Shown here piece after piece: positions 43,601 through 58,600 of a DNA stretch of 64,000 bases. A program made the position numbers and the translations under genes. This DNA is from Pomphorhynchus laevis (Eukaryota > Acanthocephala > Palaeacanthocephala > Echinorhynchida > Pomphorhynchidae). Where the stretch lies: the NCBI GenBank assembly GCA_012934845.2, contig WNNJ02003440.1:1-64000 (forward strand). Reading direction: 5' to 3'. How positions within the stretch are numbered: position 1 is the first letter of the stretch; every line of letters starts with the position of its first letter. The notes under the pieces are model-generated. The model saw only the letters and a program-made list of their open reading frames with translations, searched no databases and was not told the DNA's origin.

Positions 43601-46600
43601 TTTATACTCAGATGCTCTACGATCAAATCGTACGTGGGCAACAGCTTGTTGTAGGACAGAACATCTAAAAAATAGCTTACAATACCGGGCTCTTGATTAC
43701 ATAAATTTGTGTGGAAAATAAACTTCACGTCTTCAAAGAAGTTCGCGTTCCAAATATCAAACTACTATTTATTTTGGCTATTTATTTTCTCTATATTGTT
43801 ATCAATTTGTACAATGAAAGTGTTACGAATAGCGAAGATATCCGCTATTTGGTTTTTTGATAAATAAAGGATCTTGAATTATATTATTATAACAAACAGA
43901 AGCAAATGAGCTACAAGCTCGTGTCGCTTACAAAACATGATAAAATAAAATAAAAAACATCAACAAAAAAATTCAATCAAATAGTAGTTGCAAATTCCTT
44001 CTTTCGGCTTCGATGGCGTTCTTGATAGCATCACTAGATATACTACTAGAGATATCAAGGCACTTTAGTGCATTTCACCCGTTAATTACCCTGGTTGCAA
44101 ATCGATGGTGAACAGGAATTCTTGTAGTTGGCTTTATTAATTTCCACACATGCCCACGAGTTTCTCGTCTATCATTCACGGATAATAAGCTAGAGAGACC
44201 GCCAAAGCCATCGAAAACAATTTTGACTGCAGTTGATAAATCAATGGCCGATCTGCGATATTTCAATGTGCCGACACGTAGAGATGTCAAACGTTCAGCA
44301 TATCTCAAATTGGAGAAATTCGGAATCATTCGTGACCCTTTACGTAACAAGTTCTCAATGTCAGGGGATTCTCTTAAAGTCTGTGGATAGGTTACTTATA
44401 TTGAAAAGAGATGTAATAACTGACCATGCTCTTTTATTAATGAAATTGCAACGATTAGTTTCACTCAACCCAACGACATAGAGTTGACCTCTTTAGACGT
44501 TCACTTAATAAATGACAAAAATACCAGAGTTAACTTTGAGAACAAGATAAGCCAAATAATAGGTAAACCTCGCAAACCTGTGAGCGTTAATGATAAATGG
44601 AGACAAGTGCGAGAAGCAATACACTCAATCGCCTCTCAGCTTCTTCAAAAGCAAAATAGCAGAAAGCCACGGATTAGTAAAACAACTCTGGATATATCAG
44701 ACAGACGGGAAGCTACAATATGGTCTTCATCAAAAGAAAAGTTGTCTGAAATTACGAAACTTCTTAGATTGACCATCCGTAATGATAAGGAAAGTTTCTA
44801 GAAAGATATCGCGACACAATTGAAAAATTAGATTCTTAATGACAACTCCCGCAAATTCTTCATGCTAATAAAACAGTATTCAGACGATAATAAAGAAACC
44901 AAATATGTTATCTAAAGATAAATCGGTTCATATCTTCGATTATAAAAGCAGCATTAATCGATGGACAAAGTATTTCAAAGAACTCTAAAATAAGGCAAAA
45001 ATATTGGTAATGCGAATAAATTGGACATCAATATTCAACCGTCTACCTACCATTCGATAATCAATTTTGAATTGTCCCAACATCAATGGCAGAGATCACA
45101 TCAGCAGTAAATAGCTTAAAATCTTGTGAAGCAGGGCTCCGATTGTGTCTACCTGAGTTATTAAAAGCGAGTGGCCATGTGAGGCTGGAATGGTTGCACT
45201 ATCTATTTGGTGATATTTCGGAACAGAAAAGGATCAATGGGAATTGAGAAACATCATTCATAATCCATGTTTTTAAAAAAGGTGATCATTGCGACTTTTC
45301 GAGCTATGAGAGTATCTCACTCTTACTTGCCGCTTATATAGTTCTCGGATCGATCATTACAAATAGAATTTGCCCATTGAGAGAATATCAACTTCGACAG
45401 AATCAACAGGTTTCAGACCTCACAGAGGCTGCATAAATCAATTATTCTCTCTACGTATATTAATGGATTTAAGGTTCGAATTTCGCTAACCGACTGTCAT
45501 TTCTCTTCTTGACTTCAAAGCAGCGTTTGATGGTGCAAACCGTGCAATGATGTGGCATCCATTGCGGAACTCCTGAGTTCTTACACAGATATGCGAAATA
45601 TTCGAGGCTCTCTAACGACAAACTGAATCGATTGTACGTGAAAATGGTCATGTACGAATTCTCTTTCCGGCTTTCAGGAGGTAGACAATTGGATTTTTGT
45701 CTCCGGAATTGTTCAATCTTACAATCAATGACTTAGAGAATGTTAAGATAAGCAACCAGAAGTTATCCGAATTTACCTCAACAATTGCTTACTCACTGAT
45801 ATCACATAAGCTTACTATGTCGCTCTTTTAGCAGAAACTGCAGCTGATTTACAATTCATGATTACGAAAAGTTATACTGTTTCAGCAAAATATGGCCTCA
45901 CTCTAAACGTTTCGAAATGCAAAATGTCATTCTGTCATCATTCTTTTAATGTAAAAATTAAACGAACAATTGCTTGAACATGTGCATACCTTTAAATACC
46001 TGAGTACGGTAATATCCAACGCATGCAACTAAGATGATGAAATAACCAAACGCATTGTAACAGCAAGCAAAAGTTTTAACCGGCTAAATAGGGTATGGCG
46101 TGATAGAAAGCTATCAATGAAAACTCAAGCAAAACGATTCAGAAATCAAATTTACAGAAATTTCAGCAAACATAAACATAATATAAGTATTTCTAAGGTG
46201 ATTTCGACTGTAACAACACCTAAGGTAAGATATTTGTTGTCTAATGATTATGAGGGTAGTGGGGTTCTTCCCCATACCCAAGCTTAAAAATCTTATAATT
46301 ATTAAATTGTCAGAGCCAATAGAAAGGCCCAAATTGTACAACATTTTCCTGCGAAACTTCGCAGAGCAGTACAGAAACAGAATATTATTAAATACGGTCA
46401 GGTACTACGAGACTGAGGTTAAAATTTCCTTTGCCGCTTCTGACTTGGCTAATGCATATAAAGATTTCTTCAATAACAATCTATCTAAAGTTGGTAGCCT
46501 GATTTCAAAGCCTATCAGGGCTTTCTTGAAAATAATGAATTTCCATCCTCACTTAGAGCAAAAAGACATTGACGCACTTCAAATACTTTTTAAAGTCTCT

Positions 46601-49600
46601 AATTTTCGCCCTATTAAGGGAAAAAATGGGCTACCTATTCCTATAGGTTTTGTCTCGGCTCCTACAGACATTGCCGATACGTTAACCAAAACGGTCAGCA
46701 ACCCGTTTGTGGGCTTTAATTTAAAGTTTATACTTCTCAATAATGATGACATGACCTTCCCCTACTGCAATCTCTGTCATGGATGGGGACACTGGGTATC
46801 AATGTGTAAGGCAGAGAAGATCTGTGGATATTGTTCCTCTAAAGAATGTATCGACATCGAAGGGCAATGTTCCTCTACTCCGCGGTGAGTTAACTGCTCT
46901 GGTCGCATCCCTCCTTGTCCAGGAGATGTGAGGCTTTTAAAGCGTATCGGCTCAAATTATGCCCTTCACATACAGTTAAAACTACTGCTAGCTATGCTGA
47001 AACCAGCAGTAGGATGTATGACACGGACATTATACGTCTTTTTGATTCTCAAAAGCAAGTTATCTTAGGACAAATACAGCAACTCATCAATAGTCATTTC
47101 GCACTGCTTTATTCTGCTCCAACGATCTCTCCAGCAACTATTCCAGAGTCAAAGAAACGAGGAGCTTCGGCCCACACCCTGCCTCCATTAAAGATATGCA
47201 AACTACTCAAGGGCAAGTCCGGGAAAGCCTCTAACACGGGAAATGAAGATATTGCCCTGGGCAAGTACCCACCCTGGACGAAGTAAGTGGAGGAAAAGGC
47301 AACCTTTCCGCCCCTAGCTCTGTCTAGGGATGAGGCAATCCCGCCCAGCTAACTAAACACAATACAGAGTACTCGTGAGCCTTTTTCACTGAATATCCTT
47401 CAGTGGAATTCGGGAGGTGATTCTGCCCTTAGACTTCCATCTGGTAGAGATGCAGATATTATACTCCTTCAGGAGACACGTCTATCTGTCTTCCCCAGGA
47501 CCTTACTCGATTTATCCCTAAGCACATCTGCTTCCACTATACTACGTATATAACCCCACCTCACTCCTCTTCATTTGAAGGACTTTTAATCTTAGTTATA
47601 TGATCCTTTAGGTCTTCCCTCCTACTAAACTATTCTTGTTCAGCCATGTCTTGTTTAGTTATATCACTCTGTAAGAACGGTAAAAGCCTCAGTCTAGCCA
47701 ATGTCTACATCTGTCCAGGTAAGATTCACAAGAACCATGACCTCCTGGGTAGGATTACTGATAGCGGCTATGACATGGTACTTTGTGATTTCATCGACAT
47801 AACTGATCGTTGGATTAATGCAGCACTCCGCAGAGCCAGGAACGGTTATCTTATTCACAAACCACCGTCCCCCTACTTTCATCGCACATCAACGATTCAC
47901 TGCTCGACTTATTACTCCTACATGAGAGGTGGTTGTTGAAACCTCACTTTACGAAGCAGTCGCGACAACATCTATCCACCTCTCATGACTTAATTCGTTA
48001 GAATAGAAGAGGATACGCTTCTTCGAAAGAGATTCCACTTTGATCCTATCAGAGTGGCTTTCTTTCAGGCAGCTATCCAGCGCTTCCCCCCGAATTGGTA
48101 ATAAGAGTCTAACTGAATTTTTTCCTACCTCTCTTTGCAAGCTACTGCAATGCTTTCGACTACCTACCAAGGTCGCATTTACTATCATACTCCGATAAAA
48201 CTGAAGACCTTAGCATATATGATCCGTCTTCCCAATCTCTCTGTTTCTGCCAGACTAGCTCTCCCGAATGTTTATTCGAGCACTAGGTATAGGTTCCAAC
48301 TGGGTAAGGATAGGGCAAGCATTGCTTCTCTTAATCCAGCTGTTTACCTTCTGGAAGATATTCAAGAAGGAGAAATTTGTCTGTTGAAAGGATAGAGCAT
48401 TGGGGTGGATTGGAAAAATAAGTTTGATAAGATTTTGGAGCAGTCACTATCCCTACATAATTATGGAGCCACTCAATTACCTTAATTAATCCCGCCTTGG
48501 GGAGACTTCAGGAGTAGAGATCTATCTATCACAGATATTCTTGACTCCTGGGGGCCTCTTTCGGGCACCTCCAAATCCGTCGCTCCACTTTCTTCTAGTG
48601 TCTGTCAGCTTTTAACAGCAAAACAAAGAAGAGAAGTGGCCGTCACAATGCTTTTAGCCACTTCTTACGATGTGCCTGGCATCAACATTAGTAGACGAGT
48701 TTTTATACCTAAGAACAATCCGGTATCTTGTCCTAAAGACCTGCGGCCCATTTCGGTTTAGAATTCCTTAGTGTCGATTTAGAGAAAGCGCTTGTGCGTA
48801 AAATCCGTGATCATTTAAGTAGGCGAAATTTAATCCCACCAGGTTTCCATTGGTTCGTCAAATGTCGCTAGGTTCATTCAGCTGTAGGTGAAATGCACCA
48901 GTTCTCTTGGGAGAATGATCATCAACTTGCTGTGGCTGTTTTCCTTAACTTTTTTGCTGCATTTGACCGCATCTCCATTCCCTTTGTTATCTCTTCTCTC
49001 AGGTTCCTTGGGTTGCCTGCAATAATTGTTAACAGGGTTGAAATACTGCTGTACACCAAGCGATTCTTTTATAAAGATGACCCTTATGCGCGTCAGTTTT
49101 ACCCTATTACGGTGTGCCTCAAGGTAACTATCTTTCTCCTATCTTGTTTCTTGCCGCATCCATTGAACTCTTCAAAATATATAAATGCGAACAACGTCTA
49201 GTGGTATACGCTGATGATACCACAGCCCTGTTCTCTGGACGCAGGTGCAAAGACGTAGTCTCGGACATCAGCCGATTCTTTTTAAGATTAAAAGCCCAGT
49301 TAAACCGGTCGAATCTAATTTTGAACTCCTTCAAATCGCAGGTGGTTGTCTTCCATGGCACCCCTGCAACAAAGCCAAAACTTAGGAGATTAGCACTATC
49401 TGCACTCTCCTCCATATTGACTAATCAACCACTCCCCACCTTCACGAGTCGAGTAAAATAACTGGTTCACCGTTATGGTGGACTGGTCGGCGAAAGCCGA
49501 CCTGGATAGACTTAAACGTATCCTGAAGAAAGCTTGATTGGCATTGAAACGGCCTCAGCATCTGTCAATGAAAGGGAAAACCCAAGCGCGCCTCTGGAGT

Positions 49601-52600
49601 ACTTGGGTTATCTCGGGATTAGTCTTATTTTCTAGAGGACGTCCTCCAGAGCAAAGGCTAAGGTTTCTCAAGCTCCTCGTCTCTCGTTTACCCAGCATAG
49701 TCCGCCTCGACTGGACTTTTCGGGGGGGGGGTGAAAGACCCCGACAGGTTTAGCCGGAAAGCGGCGTGTTGGGCTGGCTGGCTGGCTCAGATCCTACTGG
49801 CCATGAAGATAGATTGAAGACTTCAACCAAACTGAATTAAGAAAATATTTCTGACATATTTTTTGTTGTTTTTTTAAACTGACATTTATCCTCATGTATT
49901 ATTTTGTTAAGAAAATCTTTATTTATTTAAAACTAAAGCTCAAGTGTACACTTCGATAGTTCGTCCATTGCTGGCCTAAAAAATTACCAAAAATAGAAAA
50001 GGCGGATTGCAAGAATAAATCCACTGCAACATATACCAAATGTCACTACGTAAAAAAGTGGCATTGGGGATTCTGTTATTCAAATTATAACAAAAAACAT
50101 ATTACGTCTCCCTGGACATTTTCTGCGTATGAAAAATACACGTATACTAAAAATGGTGTTTCCTTCGAGCAATGACTCACACTGGGAACGTCCTCGTGGT
50201 AAAGCAATAAAATCCAAATCAAAAACATTCGAAAATGATGCCAAAAATATAATATTATCGATTTCAAATATTCCCTGGAATCAATTCAAACGTAATTGGA
50301 GAACTGAATTGGAGAAGATAGCTCAAGACAGACTTTCATGGATTCTTACATGATTTCATACATGTCTTAACTGATCTGTTTTATTCTTTTTTCGTTTTGC
50401 TTTTCTTGGTTGTAATCTACAACCTGATAAGGACTTTCGGCTTTCATATATAATAGCAAAGTCAAGCACAAATGAATTAAAATGATTTTCAATATTTTAG
50501 CAACTACTTGATGTCGAAAAAACATAATTTAAAATCTTTAAAAATCTTTTATATTTTAGAAGACAAGCTTAAAATTGCAGTCGGACTGCAATAAGAAATC
50601 CGACCAAAACTCAGAACTGCGAGAAGAGTTTGATCTACTTGATGAGTAAGTTAAATCAGTAACAGCAATTTCTTAACAAGAAAAAATAAAAAAATAATAT
50701 TACACCAAACGTTTCCTGTCAACCACTGGTCCGGGTGTCAGGTCGTGGAGGCAGTGCACGAATCAAACTACTCCAGACATCACGATCCTGGGCGACAGAC
50801 CAGAGTTCTCTTTCAGATAGCCCAAGGCGGTCTTCGGTCAGTTTCGAGATTTGATCTCTCCACCGGTATCGAGGTCTACCTCGAGGTCTTTATCTAGAGA
50901 GTCCGGCCTGGAAACCCTCAAGGAAGGCGATCCCTAGACATCATCAGGATGTGTTTTACCACCTCAGCTGACTTTATTCGATGTGGATAAGCAGCGAATT
51001 TACTCCGAGTCCATCCAGGATGACCAAATTCCTAACCTTATCTCTAAAGCTAAGACCGGCAACACCACGAAAAAACCTCATTTGGTCGCCTGTATCCGAG
51101 ATATTATCTTTTTGGTCATAATTCAAAGCTAGCTTAATTATTAAATATTATCTTTTTTGTCATAATTCAAAGCTAGGTTAAGATAGGAACGAAGATTTCG
51201 TGGTAAACTAAACGTTTCGCCCGAAGATTCAACTCCCGCTTCACCACTACATACATGTACAAATAACGCATTGCTGCGTTAGCTGCACAAATCCGCTTCT
51301 CAATCTCCCTGATGTTCATGTCATTCATCGAGAACAATACCCCAATATACTTGAAGTCATCCACATTGGGAAGAACATTTTTACCATTTCGAGTTGACAT
51401 TGACATCTGAATCAGGGACGAACACATAGAGACAGTCTTGGAGGTACTAACCAATATACCTGCTGTTAGGATTCCATCGTGAATCAATCTTGTAGGCATT
51501 GTAAGTCCTCAGGACAAGAAGCCAACAAAACAACGTCATCTGAAAAAACAGGGATGCTATCCTGATGGAACCGAATTGAAGACCAACATCCGTCAGAGCA
51601 GCCCGTCTCGGAATTTTTTCAATGTAAACAAGGAACAAAAGTGGAGACAAACAACAACCCGGACGAAGCCCAACGCCTACTGGAAATGATTCAGACTTCC
51701 TACCTAGAACACGAACACAACTCATACCTTGTTCATACAGAGAAGCCACAGCTACCCGAAGATAGTGTGGTACTCCATACTCACTTACTACCTCCCACAA
51801 CCTCTCTCGCGAACTCGGTCGAACGCCTTTTCCAAATTTTCAAATCACATGTAGATCGGTTGAGCGAATTCCGAAAACCGTTCGAGGCCGTAGTTGAGAG
51901 AGTGAAGAGCCGATCCGAAGTTCCACGACCTGGACGATAGCCGCATTGCTCGTTTTGCAACTGTCCATCAACTATAGGCCGTATTATTAACTCAAGAATT
52001 CTAGCAAATAACTCAACAGTTTGACTAAGAAGAGTGATGCATCGATAATTGGAGCACACACTTCGGTCATCTTTCTTAAAGATTTGTACCAACCAAGTTT
52101 GTCACTCACTAGGAATCTTGCCAGACTTTAATGCAACGTTGAAGATTCGTGTTAGCCACTTTATGCCTACAACGTCGAGAGCCTTTAGCTTGAGGTCGAA
52201 TCTCATCTACTCCCGATAACTTACCATTATGAATTTTTTAAGTACATCAGTAAAATTTTCTAAGAAGATAACATCTGCTAGACGCTCCTAGCACGCCATC
52301 ACACAACGTTTGGGTTTACCAGACTTGTCTGGCATCAGATCCTGCCATCGAAGTTTAATAACTACATGGTAGTGATCTGTTGACAGCTCAGTCCCTCTCT
52401 TCACACGAGCTTTAAGAACATAACGTCGCAGATCAGATGAAACGATTACAAAATCGATCATTGATCTTTGACTGAGATAATCATGATGCTATGTGCATCT
52501 ATGAATATCCTTATGTTCAAGCATGGTGTTGGTTATGCACGAATTGTTACGAGAACAAAAGTGAAATAATTCAACACTACTCTATTTCAGATGAGAGAGT

Positions 52601-55600
52601 CTGTCCCTCCCCAACACTTTCTTCTCAGTGCATCAGTATTTTAATCATAGTTAAATCAGTATTTATCGTATATTTGAATATTTTCCCAAAATGATATCGG
52701 TTATTTATACTGTTAGGTAATGATTTTTATATTTTAGACAATATGCTCTATTTCGCAAAGCTTTACTTCTCAATGCTGCCAAGAAAGAAAACGAAAATTA
52801 TTATCGCTTAATGTCTACTACAGCTGATAGTATACTGCGTCAAACAACTGCCGGGTAAACTTCATTACCTTTGAAATTAACGAATAAAATAACCTAATTA
52901 AATCGATAAACAATTTCAAAATAATTTCTTCTGTTTATATACGTAAATATATATGATTATTTTGTTTAAATAATCTTTTCTATTTTATTTTTATACTTTA
53001 TTTAATTTTTCTAGTAATTTTAATTATTATTATTATTTTTCTAATTTTTTTAAATTATTTATTTTATGAATAATATTTATAATATTATAATATATAATAT
53101 ATTAAATATTTATAATATTTTTTTAATATTTTTGAAAATATTAAAATATTATGATAATTATAATATTAAAAATATTATAATAATATTTAAAATATTTAAA
53201 AATATTATGGTTATTATTTTTGTTTTGTTTCTAAATTATTTTGAATCATCCTTTTTCATTGCGTTTTGTGTACCTTCAAAAGTTGCCAAAATCGTGTTAA
53301 AAATTCAAACAACATTGAAAGCAGCTAATAACATCAGCACTTGATCAAAGCAAATGGCGGTGATCGTTCTGAACTTTTTTATATAAGCAAGTTTTTTATA
53401 TTAAAAAAACAGTAATTTGAAATTAATCTTCAGTTTTAATAAAATCATTCTCGCTAACAAACTTTCAAAGTTTGAAAAAGTTTCCATTTTTATTAAAAAA
53501 AATAAACATTAAAATCAAAATTAACAACATTAAAAATCAATTTATTAAAATTAGATGTTGATGCTGATCTTTAATGTTGATCTTTAATGTTCTAATTTTA
53601 ATGTCGTTAATTTTGATATTAATGTTTATTTTTTTCTTGTTCTAATTGTGTATTGTTCTAATATGTTAATTTTTATACTTTTTTACCTCCTTTAAATTTT
53701 TAATTCCTCCTTCAAATTTTTAATTTGAAATTTAAAATCCTTTTTTTAAATTTTAATTAGTTATGAAATCTTATATAAAATTATTAGGTAATTATTATTA
53801 GGTAAAAAAAGGATTTATTTTAACGTGGCAAATGCGTGCCAGCGCACGCTTACATAACAAAACTGTAAATCAGGTGTCGAGAAGGTGTGAACGGAGGAGG
53901 TGTTTAATGTGATAAAGGAGGGGGCGCGGCGGACGTCGAGAGGGAGTTGATTCCAGGCGAGTGAGGCGGCGACGAGGAAGGATCGGAGACCGTAGTTGTT
54001 GGAAGTAATTAGGAACGTGGAGTAAGAGGGTATGACAGGAACGAAGCGATAGCGAGGTGGGGCGAGTATCGTCTAAGGTAAATAATAGGTAATTTTGAAT
54101 TTTGTTTAAATTCTAATTTATTATTTTAATTTGATATAAATTATATAAAATCCTATATAACAATTATTTATTATTTATAATTATGTAATTATAAATTTTT
54201 TAATTTTTTCAAATTCTCTAGAGTTCAATAACGGGCAACATGATGGGCGTAATCTCAGTGCCATAATACAGTGTCATATACAGTTTTTGCTATAATACTA
54301 AATTGTATAAAATTTAATAATTATATGCATATATACCATCAGGGCTGTAGACATACTTTTGCTCTCGTCGTTGCAGTATGTTATCGCCCTCCAAGTGGTA
54401 AACATGACGTTGCACTTGATATTTTAAAGCATTCTATAAAGGAAATTCTTATATTAAATAATTACCTTTTACTAGCAGGTGATTTAAATCGCTTGAACTT
54501 TAATCATGTTGCCGCTTCATTAGGATTGAATCAGGTCGTTCACTTTACAACGAGAAAAGGCGCTTATCTTGATAAAATTTACTGTAATGTGGATTCAATA
54601 TGTAGTAAAGTAGAGCGTATGGCACCTTTACATACCTCCGACCACTCCTCTATACTAATAATCCTCTTAACCACACTAAGCGCAAACTTACAACAAAGCG
54701 GGTGTTATATGACAAACGTGAACATTATATTCTTAATTTAAAAACTGACGTTTCCAGTGCGTTACAAGTAATGATTACTCATAACTCTTTAACAATGGAT
54801 AATTTAATTAGTTGTGTATCGAGTTCTTTCGATTTTTGTATTCCGCGTAAATTCGTGTCGATTTATAATCGGGATCCTAAATGGATGACTCCTCTAATAA
54901 AAGAGATTGATTTCAAAAGAAATCAAGCGCATGAAATAGGAAACTTAAAGAAAAACAATTAACGGATAAACTTTCCAGTCTCAAATATTTCCAAGAAGTC
55001 ATTTGTTCTGGAACTGCTAGGTACAGGGAATTCGTCAGACTTTTGGAAAGGTATTTCACGACTAAAGCCTAGTGGATGTAAATCAGATTTTGCTAACCTT
55101 AATCAATATGATTTAGTATTTGCCTTAAATAAAATAAATGAGGAAATCACGCCAGTATTGGATAAAACTAGGATTACGAATGAAACTATACGTTATGAAT
55201 CATTGGATGTTGTCGTTTCTGCATCAGAAATAAGTTCGGAATTAACTCGCTTGAGTTCAAAAAAATTATGTGGCCCAGGACTGCCCGCTTGGATACTCCG
55301 GTATTTGGAAGATGTATTATCTGGACCTTTAGCACATTTATTTTCGAAAATATTTCGATCGGGAAATATTCCTGCTTGTTTGAAGATGTCTAAGGTTGTG
55401 TCAGTTCCGAAAGGTGGTCAATCAATATCTAAAATGGCATATCGTCCAATATCGTTGCTTCTGGTCATCGCTAAAATACTAGAAAGCTGTTTTCGTCGAC
55501 GAATTTATCACAAATATAGTAACTATTTAGGCAACAATCAATTTGCGTTTCGACCCGCAGGATCGACAAACAATGCTCTATTGTCAATCCATCATGTTTA

Positions 55601-58600
55601 GGTAAATACTCTAGACTCTCGCCTCTTTCATGTAGTACAGCTTTTACAGGTTGACATTTCGAAAGCCTTTGATAACGTATCTCATGCAAAACTATTAAGA
55701 AAGTTCAAAAATGCAGGATTCTTTGATTTACATATTAATTTTTTGAACTCCTATTTAGATAATCGATTTCAATTTATATCTCACCTAGGATCAAATTCAG
55801 AACCGCGTTGTATATTTAAGGGTGCTCCACAAGGAAGTCTAATTGCACCACTTCTATTTGGAATTTACATGAATGATTACTGTGTCAGTTGTTCCTCGTC
55901 AAAATGTTTTAAACGTGCAGACGATCTTACTATAATAACTCGCGGGGACAACTATATACAATCTAGCATTATAATTGAAAAGAAATTAAGTAATCTTAAA
56001 AATGGTGCTCGTGTAACGATCTTAGTATAAATGTGACGAAGTCAAAAATTATTCAGTTTGCGTTTAAACGACCTCATTCTAATTCAATGTTGTTAAACTT
56101 TGGTCTAGAGATAGTCAGCTACTTAAAGATTTCGGGCTTGATATTTGGCTCGAACTTGTCTTGGAAGAGGCATGTTGAAGGTACCGCATCTAAATGTGCT
56201 AAGCGTCTATACTTTTTAAAAGTGTTAAAGCAAAATGGTGTATTTGACTACCAGATAGAGCTTGTTTACAATGCGACCATACGTTCAATTCTACTATATG
56301 CATATCCTACATTTTGTGACATGACATCTTTTGAAATTAAAAAGCTTATTCGCATTCATAATCGAGGTCAGCAAATATGTGGCCAGAATATAAAACCACT
56401 TGAAGTTTCAATAAGCAGAATTTTAAAAAAGAAATCGCGTGCATCCATTGTAGAATATTTATTGACAATTTCATCATCACAATATTTAGGGATGGAAAAG
56501 CGATACGATCTACGAAAGTCAAATAGGATCTTTTCAGTTTGAGGCACTTTGTCCAAATTACGCAAAAAGTCTGTTTATTGTACATCTTCATGTGCTCTTT
56601 CGAATGGCGTATAAATTTTTTGAGAGAAATGCGTTTGTGGCTAAAAAATTTTAATATTTAAATTTTTTCATAATAATTTAAAATTTAATTTTAATTTCAA
56701 ATTTCAAAGTTAGAAACTTAAAAAATTATATTTAAGTATTTTTCATATATCTTATCAATATACAATGATTTGAGATTTTTCTATGCTCTCACGAAAAAAC
56801 ATAAAATTTTTTAATTTTTTTGTTCAAAAAGTAATTTGAATTTGAAATATCTTAAAATTTTGCAATTATAACATATAATTTTTATTGCGTTATCGTAAAC
56901 ATCACAGTTATATTGACTTAAGTTGAAAATATTAAAATATTTGAATCATTCAAAAAAGAGTTATTTAAAATGTCTTTTCAAAATATGCATATTTTTAAGT
57001 TTATTTTAATTTTGGTCAAACAATCGATCCCCAATAAGACATTAAATCCATTTTGACGAAACTTATCTTCATTATTCCTTTTATATTCAATTTCCTCCTC
57101 TCTGCTTGATGTCGGTGGATATCAACAGTTGAGGTCTTATTTACTGGAATAGTGAATGAGGTCCCAAATTGTTGATGGTCAGTGACATCAAGCGAAGGGG
57201 ATGAATGGGGGGTAAATATGTGATTAAACTACGCGGTTGCATTTAATAGAACTAAGAGATTCAAAACCGTTTTACTTATAATTTTTTAAAAGGCACAACG
57301 GTTGCAAATATTTACCGAATAAATAAAATTATTGGCATAGCTTAAAATTCCTTAGACACTCGAATATGGACTCTAATTTATTGTCATTTCGATGACGTAA
57401 ATGAATTCGACTAAATATGAGTCAATCATTGAGCGATGTGTACCCCATCGCTTTCTATTGCCTGATTTAAGCCTGGTTCCATGTTGACTCAATTTGTTGA
57501 GTATGAATTCCTTCTGAGCTAACAAAGTCAACTGAATGATTTACAGTTCGGTGTTCAAATCTGTATCCTTCTAGGGTTTGCACACCACAATATCCTTTCC
57601 ATAGATCTGAATGAATGATCGATCCAGGTAGTATGCACTGTTTTATGCACTCGTTAAGAGTTTTAGCATTTCTATGATCAACAGCAAAAAGAAACACTTC
57701 AGATGTTTCTCTACACACGCCACCGAAAACCCATTGTTGTGGAAGCATGCGCCCCCTATTATATTTCCGACGGGCGAAAACTTTTTCCTCGATCTCAACT
57801 ATTATATTTTCGCCCCCTATCTTACATGGATTTTTTAATATTTCATCAGCACAAGCCTCGCGCATGTAATTATTGTAGTCAACGGTCGTGCTGTGATCAA
57901 TCGCCAATTCTTCTTCGCAAAATTTAATGCTGGTTAATTGTTTAGACCAACAGTACATAAACATAATTGTTTTACGAAGCGGTAATCGTGCTCCTTCAAA
58001 CCAAGTCCTACTTCGAACTGTAGTTGAAACGGAGCATTTCGATTTTTGGCATCTCCAATATACTTTATTACATCTGACACTTAATGTCATTAGATGCTTA
58101 CGACAGCATCTTATTTCTACAAAAGAAGACCCAAATATAACCATTTCATACCACTTGGAATTAATCGATAATTCTGTAAAAACTTGACAGCATCTAATTC
58201 TGTAGAAATGTTTCGCAATATCCACTCTAAATTAATATTATTAGACATCTAAAATTATACAGTTATTCCAATAATAGCATCAAATTTTTACAAAAACAAT
58301 CGATTGATCGATCAAAATTGAAAAAATAAAAACTATTTGCAATTAATTTGGAATAACTTTTTAAATCAATATACAAATAACTACATATTTAAAATATAAG
58401 CCATAGTAGACGTAGCGATTAGAATGGCACGATAAAAATAATAGCGTAGTATTGATATTTTTCGAGATATTTTGAAATTAAATCTTTAATTTTAGGAAAA
58501 AAAAACAAAATTTAAATATTTTTTAAATCCTTTGTTGAAATATTTTTAAATGATTACAATTACAAAGGTTATTGATATATTTTAAACAAATGAAGTTTTG

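Larger units (their letters stand above)
46200..49830 (+). mobile_element. I/R1-like LINE with CCHC ORF1, degenerate
   Basis: ORF1 (46244 to about 47286) is followed by ORF2 remains: endonuclease at about 47390-47940 (LQWNSGG, ADIILLQETRLS) and RT at 48893-49461 (FFAAFDRISIPFVISSLRFL, PQGNYLSPILF, LVVYADDTTALFSG). The 3' UTR at 49580-49830 includes a run of nine or more G. ORF2 has many frame breaks. Relatives are at 24.3-26.5 kb and, as a 3' tail only, at 61.0-61.3 kb. Confidence 0.8.

Noticed and set aside
53066-53344. 92-codon Asn/Ile-rich frame
   Set aside because: Low-complexity AT-rich intron sequence without homology.
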